A stretch of DNA of 64,000 nucleotides from the NCBI RefSeq assembly GCF_000829055.1, contig NZ_AP012544.1, positions 1,550,001 through 1,614,000 of the forward strand. The letters run 5' to 3'. The notes under the pieces were generated by a model. The model ran no database searches. It had not been told where the DNA came from and saw nothing but the letters and a program-made list of their open reading frames with translations. A program made the position numbers and the translations under genes. Below are positions 61,401 through 64,000 of the stretch, one piece after another; within the stretch, counting starts at the first letter, position 1; each line of letters begins with the position of its first letter. This stretch comes from Lacticaseibacillus casei DSM 20011 = JCM 1134 = ATCC 393. GTDB taxonomy: Bacteria > Bacillota > Bacilli > Lactobacillales > Lactobacillaceae.

Positions 61401-61682
61401 TTGGTCAAACTCGCAAAACAAATCGTCGTCCGTGGCCGGGTGCAAGGCGTCGGTTTCCGCTGGGCCACGAAGATGATTGCGGATAATCTGAACATTAGCG
61501 GCACCATCGAAAACCGCTCTGACGGCTCTGTTTTTATTCAGGCAGCCGGCGAACCGCTTAATCTGGCAAAGTTTGTCGCCCAGGTTAAGGCAGGTCCTAA
61601 TCCTTATGCTAACGTTTCGACTTATGAAGAGAAGCCCTTGGAAAACATTCCAGACTTCCATGGTTTTCGCGTCACCGGTTGA
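61401..61682 (+). CDS. acyP: Acylphosphatase
   Basis: It hydrolyses acyl phosphates. The 93-aa protein has the phosphate loop GRVQGVGFRWAT with the catalytic Arg and the Asn of SGTIENRSDGSV. The TTG start (MVKLAKQIVVRG) has GGAAG seven bases upstream; the longer in-frame frame reaches into the divergent methylase and was rejected. Confidence 0.93.
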   Translation: MVKLAKQIVVRGRVQGVGFRWATKMIADNLNISGTIENRSDGSVFIQAAGEPLNLAKFVAQVKAGPNPYANVSTYEEKPLENIPDFHGFRVTG

Positions 61683-61740
61683 ATCCGTTCAGCCCATACA
61701 GTATAGTTAAACCCGATGACATTTTGAAGGGAAATTATTC

Positions 61741-62730
61741 ATGCACAAGTCGAAAAAAGTATTTACACTAGGAATTGTGGGCTTATTGCCCTTACTATTA
61801 GCCGCGTGTGCTCCAACCACGAAACAAGGGGCCACGCTTAAACCACCAACGGATCCATTCTTTGGCACTTTTTATAAAGTCATTGGGCTGCCACTTCAGC
61901 ACTTGATGGAGTGGATTGCCGGGTTTGTCGGCACGACCAGCAGCTACGGGATTGCGATTATCGTGATCACCTTACTGGTCCGCTTGATCGTGTTACCGCT
62001 CATGTTACGGCAACAACGGACCATGACGGCTTATCAGGAAAAGCAAAAGATCCTCCAGCCACAACTGAAAATTGTCCAAGAAGCGACCAAAAAAGCCAAA
62101 ACCCCGGAGCAACAACTAGCTGCCAATAACTACATGCGGAAAATTTATTCCGCCAATGGCACGAGCATGATTCCATCCATGGGCTGTTTGCCGATGCTCA
62201 TTCAGTTGCCGATTTTCTCAGGTCTTTACCAAGCCATTGCGTACTCACCGGAAATCTCGCGGGCAACCTTCTTTGGTATTCAACTAGGCCACTCCAATTT
62301 CATTGTCACGATTTTAGCCACCTTGCCGTATATTGTGGTCAGCTTGATCATGTTGCAGGGCGTGCCGCCGGAACAGCGAAAAGCAATGCAGACAACGGCC
62401 TTTTTGAACCCGATCATGACGTTTATTTTTTGTATGATGTACAATGCCGGCTTGGGTCTCTATTTTGGTGCTGGCGGCATTATCCTCATCATCCAGCAAG
62501 CGATTGTGACTTACATCGTAACGCCTAACATTCGCAAGCGGCTCGATGAAGAAATGGAAGAAAATCCACCAGTCATCGTCGTTAACGAACATACCTTTGA
62601 TGACTGGGGTAAAGTCACTGCGACTGCTGGTGCGACAGGCAGCAGTCACCAGCCGGCAGATCCTGATGCCATCGACCATAACAAATTACGTAAGCGCAAT
62701 GCCGGTAAGCAGCAACGACCACGCAAATAA
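61741..62730 (+). CDS. yidC: Membrane protein insertase YidC/OxaA (lipoprotein type)
   Basis: It inserts membrane proteins alone or with SecYEG. The 329-aa protein has a lipoprotein signal ending LLLAAC (Cys23). The core has five helices (YGIAIIVITLLVRLIVLPLM with the conserved Arg in the first core helix), a cytoplasmic hairpin QPQLKIVQEATKKAK and a basic tail NAGKQQRPRK. It follows acyP by 58 bases. Lactobacilli usually carry a second YidC elsewhere. Confidence 0.95.
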   Translation: MHKSKKVFTLGIVGLLPLLLAACAPTTKQGATLKPPTDPFFGTFYKVIGLPLQHLMEWIAGFVGTTSSYGIAIIVITLLVRLIVLPLMLRQQRTMTAYQEKQKILQPQLKIVQEATKKAKTPEQQLAANNYMRKIYSANGTSMIPSMGCLPMLIQLPIFSGLYQAIAYSPEISRATFFGIQLGHSNFIVTILATLPYIVVSLIMLQGVPPEQRKAMQTTAFLNPIMTFIFCMMYNAGLGLYFGAGGIILIIQQAIVTYIVTPNIRKRLDEEMEENPPVIVVNEHTFDDWGKVTATAGATGSSHQPADPDAIDHNKLRKRNAGKQQRPRK

Positions 62731-62746
62731 ACCTGTCAATTTCTTA

Positions 62747-62775
62747 GTCGTCCGTTTTCGCGGGCGGCTTTTTTT
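62747..62775 (+). terminator. Terminator of acyP-yidC
   Basis: GTCGTCCG/CGGGCGGC stem (with G-U pairs) followed by TTTTTTT. Confidence 0.8.
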
Positions 62776-63033
62776 GATACGAGGTGATCACGATAGCCGC
62801 TTTCATTACGTGTTAACGGAACCCAGACGTGGAAGGTGCTGTCAATCACTAGGGCACCGAAGGCCACTTAAACTTTTTGACCGTAAGACAATAAAATCGG
62901 CTGCAAAGACAAATTTTGTCTCTACAGCCGATTTTGCGTGAGAATCGTTAACAGCTTTCAGTTAACTTGGAAGTCACAAATTACTTTTAATCGTGGTATC
63001 GCTGTTTGGCGCAGCCGCTTGTTTGGCTTCTTC
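62776..63033. other. Intergenic region between yidC and the sensor kinase
   Basis: Holds the hairpin at 62893-62935 and, at 62974-63033, what looks like the former 3' end of the kinase gene. Nothing else coding is seen. Confidence 0.55.
62893..62935. terminator. Hairpin after the sensor kinase gene
   Basis: AAAATCGGCTG/CAGCCGATTTT outer stem with AGACAAA/TTTGTCT inside. Similar to the hairpin at 16557-16602. The T-run is short, so terminator strength is uncertain. Confidence 0.6.
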
Positions 63034-64000
63034 CTAAGCCTTAAGCGCCTTCGCTTTTGCTTCGGTAATGGTCGGCAAGTCGATTCGGAAAATAGAGCCG
63101 TGCCCGAGGGCTGAATCGACTTCAATTTGTCCATGGTAGCTTTCAATTAACTGCTGTGCGATCGACAAACCGAGCCCATTGCCGCCTTTTTCCCGACTAC
63201 GAGCCTTGTCAACGCGGTAGAAGCGATTGAACACACGGCGTCGATCCTTTTCGGCAATGCCTTCGCCAAAGTCCTGCACGGCCAAAGCAACACCATTGCC
63301 ACTGTTTTGCGCCATTGACACATGAATCTCTTTCCGGTTAGTCGAATATTTGACCGCATTGTCCATCAAAATAATCATGACCTGCTCCAAATGATTACGA
63401 TACATGCGAACAAACGTCGTCTTCTCAAGATCATCATCCAAAGTAAATGTGAAGTCGGGATGGATCATCCGAAAATCAGCGACAACCTGCTGAACGGTTT
63501 TATGCACATCGACCACGGCATTGGGAAACTGGACATCTACCTGATCAGCACGAGTCAAATCCAACATTTCCTGAATCAGGCTCTTCATACGGGTGATTTC
63601 CTGCAACGATGCCTTCAAGGACTCATCTAAGACCTCAGGATCATCCTTGCCCCACCGGTTCAACAGCTGCAGGTGGCCTTCCAAAATAGCAACCGGCGTC
63701 CGCAGCTCATGCGAGACATCCTGCACAAATTCACTTTGCTGATCAATGTAACGCTGAATGCGATCTAACATGCCATTAAACTCAAGCACTAGATCACCAA
63801 GTTCATCATTACGTTTGAGCGCCGGTATTCGGACGGTACTCTCCGGCTCCTCATTTACGACATCAATAGCATTCGTGATTAATTTAATTGGTTTCAAGAA
63901 GCGCGTTGCCAAAATATAACCAATCAAAATCGAAATCAATACCGCCGCAAAACTTAAGCCCACGATGAGTAACGTGATTTCGTGCATCGTCGCATGGAAC
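63034..64000 (-). CDS. Sensor histidine kinase, C-terminal part (cut by window edge)
   Basis: The frame is open to position 64000. Visible: second membrane helix (LLIVGLSFAAVLISILIGYI), HAMP linker, HisKA domain with phospho-acceptor in QDVSHELRTPVAIL, N box DNAVKYS, G boxes DFGEGIAEKD and GGNGLGLSIAQQL. It is an OmpR-type kinase resembling the ArlS/YkoH group; the partner regulator would lie beyond the edge. The gene ends at a TAG, but 19 coherent in-frame codons continue to a TGA at 62974, suggesting a recent nonsense mutation that trims an Ala/Lys-rich tail. Confidence 0.88.
   Translation of the reverse strand, partial: FHATMHEITLLIVGLSFAAVLISILIGYILATRFLKPIKLITNAIDVVNEEPESTVRIPALKRNDELGDLVLEFNGMLDRIQRYIDQQSEFVQDVSHELRTPVAILEGHLQLLNRWGKDDPEVLDESLKASLQEITRMKSLIQEMLDLTRADQVDVQFPNAVVDVHKTVQQVVADFRMIHPDFTFTLDDDLEKTTFVRMYRNHLEQVMIILMDNAVKYSTNRKEIHVSMAQNSGNGVALAVQDFGEGIAEKDRRRVFNRFYRVDKARSREKGGNGLGLSIAQQLIESYHGQIEVDSALGHGSIFRIDLPTITEAKAKALKA

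Noticed and set aside
31..64000. Prophage, plasmid or integrative element
   Set aside because: No integrase, phage structural, replication-initiation or conjugation genes; all neighbours are conserved chromosomal genes.

Overview
The window reads as chromosomal backbone of a Gram-positive, low-to-middle-GC lactic acid bacterium. Gene order and protein character fit the Lacticaseibacillus (Lactobacillus casei/paracasei/rhamnosus) group. Pointers are the Firmicutes-type rplU-prp-rpmA block with a cleavable L27 leader, the Phe T-box before pheST, GlnR with its operator, PepX, a liaFSR-type system, two Asp23-family proteins, two IS30 elements, and strong -35/-10 promoters with 16-17 bp spacers. 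Species cannot be fixed from sequence alone. Most genes lie on the minus strand, so the replication fork probably runs right to left here (inference).

Layout (minus-strand genes run right to left). 1-4.4 kb: recG (cut by the left edge), fakA/yloV, yloU, rpmB, thiN, rpe. 4.5-15.2 kb: a long operon-like run gmk-rpoZ // coaBC-priA-fmt-rsmB-prpC-prkC-rsgA-rpe-thiN that joins nucleotide supply, replication restart, translation initiation and Ser/Thr phospho-signalling. 15.3-16.4 kb: a patatin-like lipase faces a small plus-strand gene whose promoter carries a perfect LexA (SOS) dyad. 16.6-24.6 kb: efp-yqhY-nusB // folD-xseA-xseB-ispA-tlyA // argR-recN. 24.7-26.9 kb: rplU-prp-rpmA and pepP, with an L21 leader. 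27-29.9 kb: two small orphan proteins, a palindrome-rich repeat island, tRNA-Arg(TCT) and a frameshifted ABC exporter. 30-34.3 kb: pepX and glnR-glnA. 34.6-39.3 kb: an amino-acid decarboxylase (plus strand), a YnbB-type PLP enzyme, miaA and a DUF3042 protein. 39.4-46.7 kb: rhomboid-yqgQ-glcK-rhodanese, a class B PBP and a YfhO-like giant membrane protein. 46.8-53.6 kb: liaFSR with an overlapping HesB-like gene, greA, udk, IS30 copy 1 and mltG. 53.8-58.9 kb: T-box-pheS-pheT and IS30 copy 2. 58.9-64 kb: an HxlR regulator, a cloverleaf-like palindrome, an HD-domain protein, a TrmH-type methylase, acyP-yidC, and a sensor kinase running off the right edge.

No prophage, CRISPR array or obvious accessory island is present. 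The most unusual signals are these: (a) both IS30 copies sit at the T-tract of an intrinsic-terminator-like hairpin and are flanked by 13-14 bp direct repeats; (b) the LexA-controlled 100-aa orphan; (c) two elaborate non-coding palindromic elements, one sharing a 29-nt motif with the coaBC upstream region; (d) two possible recent lesions, a one-base frameshift in an ABC exporter and a premature stop that removes the tail of a histidine kinase. Everything here was read by eye; no homology search was run.
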